Shown: in pieces, positions 14,338 through 14,487 of the stretch
How positions within the stretch are numbered: the stretch's first letter is position 1
Layout of the letters: each line of letters starts with the position of its first letter
Source of the DNA: JBPCRW01 sp050996405
Lineage (GTDB): Bacteria; Acidobacteriota; Blastocatellia; Pyrinomonadales; Pyrinomonadaceae
Length of the DNA stretch: 14,487 nt
Direction of reading: 5' to 3'
NCBI GenBank assembly: GCA_050996405.1
Contig: JBPCRW010000285.1
Coordinates: 1 to 14,487 of the forward strand
Translations under genes and position numbers: made by a program
Notes under the pieces: model-generated
What the model was told of the DNA's origin: nothing
Databases searched by the model: none
What the model saw: the letters and a program-made list of their open reading frames with translations, nothing else

Positions 14338-14487
14338 ATGCCGGAAAACGGTCACAAAAAAGTTGTTATTATCGGCGCGGGTCCTGCGGGTTTGACCGCC
14401 GCTTACGAGCTTTGCAAACTCGGCGTGAAATCCGTCGTGCTGGAAAAAGACGCGGTGGTCGGCGGAATTTCGCGCACCGTGAATCAC
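14338..14487 (+). CDS. FAD-dependent oxidoreductase, UDP-galactopyranose mutase/amine-oxidase-like (partial, N-terminus)
   Basis: Fifty codons from ATG to the right edge, without a stop. The N-terminus has the FAD-binding Rossmann signature: VVIIGAGPAG (9-18, GxGxxG), the acidic residue E36 at the end of the second strand (VVLEKD) that binds the adenosine ribose, and VGGISRT at 41-47, which follows that strand in UDP-galactopyranose mutase, phytoene desaturase and protoporphyrinogen oxidase-like proteins. In a polysaccharide cluster a UDP-galactopyranose mutase relative is attractive, but the specificity residues are outside the window, so no gene symbol is given. No ribosome binding site is obvious before the ATG. 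Confidence 0.82.
   Translation, partial: MPENGHKKVVIIGAGPAGLTAAYELCKLGVKSVVLEKDAVVGGISRTVNH

Overview
This window reads as one segment of a surface-polysaccharide (exopolysaccharide or lipopolysaccharide/O-chain type) biosynthesis region from a bacterium. It holds 14 protein-coding genes: two partial ones at the edges and twelve complete ones. No RNA gene, CRISPR array or transposase is visible. Moderate GC, frequent GCG/CGC and AAA/GAA codons, very weak Shine-Dalgarno signals, and many short palindromic repeats between genes remind me of Acidobacteriota, perhaps the Blastocatellia/Pyrinomonadales. No rRNA or marker gene is present to confirm this, so the placement is a low-confidence inference.

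Layout. Bases 1-616 carry the start of a minus-strand multi-membrane protein that looks like a GT-C type glycosyltransferase. A 96-bp divergent spacer follows. From 713 to the right end every gene is on the plus strand. In order they are: two consecutive Gfo/Idh/MocA sugar oxidoreductases (713-2909); three tandem, mutually paralogous GT2 glycosyltransferases with a C-terminal membrane segment (2971-5759); two GT4 glycosyltransferases (5785-8282); a NodB-type polysaccharide deacetylase (8342-9100); a radical SAM protein with a shortened SPASM/twitch-like C-terminus (9142-10245); a PIG-V-like multi-membrane mannosyltransferase (10302-11441); a class I methyltransferase with an N-terminal zinc ribbon (11488-12555); a 303-bp gap filled by a palindromic repeat element; another membrane-anchored GT2 (12859-13857); a small two-helix membrane protein (13930-14325); and the start of an FAD-dependent oxidoreductase of UDP-galactopyranose mutase/amine oxidase type (14338-14487).

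How they may work together (inference). The Gfo/Idh/MocA enzymes would make or modify nucleotide sugars. The GT2 and GT4 enzymes would assemble a lipid-linked glycan at the cytoplasmic face. The GT-C proteins would add residues from lipid-linked donors on the outer face. The deacetylase, methyltransferase and possibly the radical SAM enzyme would decorate the product. No flippase, polymerase or chain-length regulator is inside the window.

The least ordinary signal is in the non-coding DNA. At least three sequence-unrelated palindromic repeat families lie between the genes. In four cases the left arm of a repeat encodes the last codons and the stop codon of the upstream gene. The second notable signal is the unequal loss of catalytic motifs among the three tandem GT2 paralogues: only the middle one keeps all of them.
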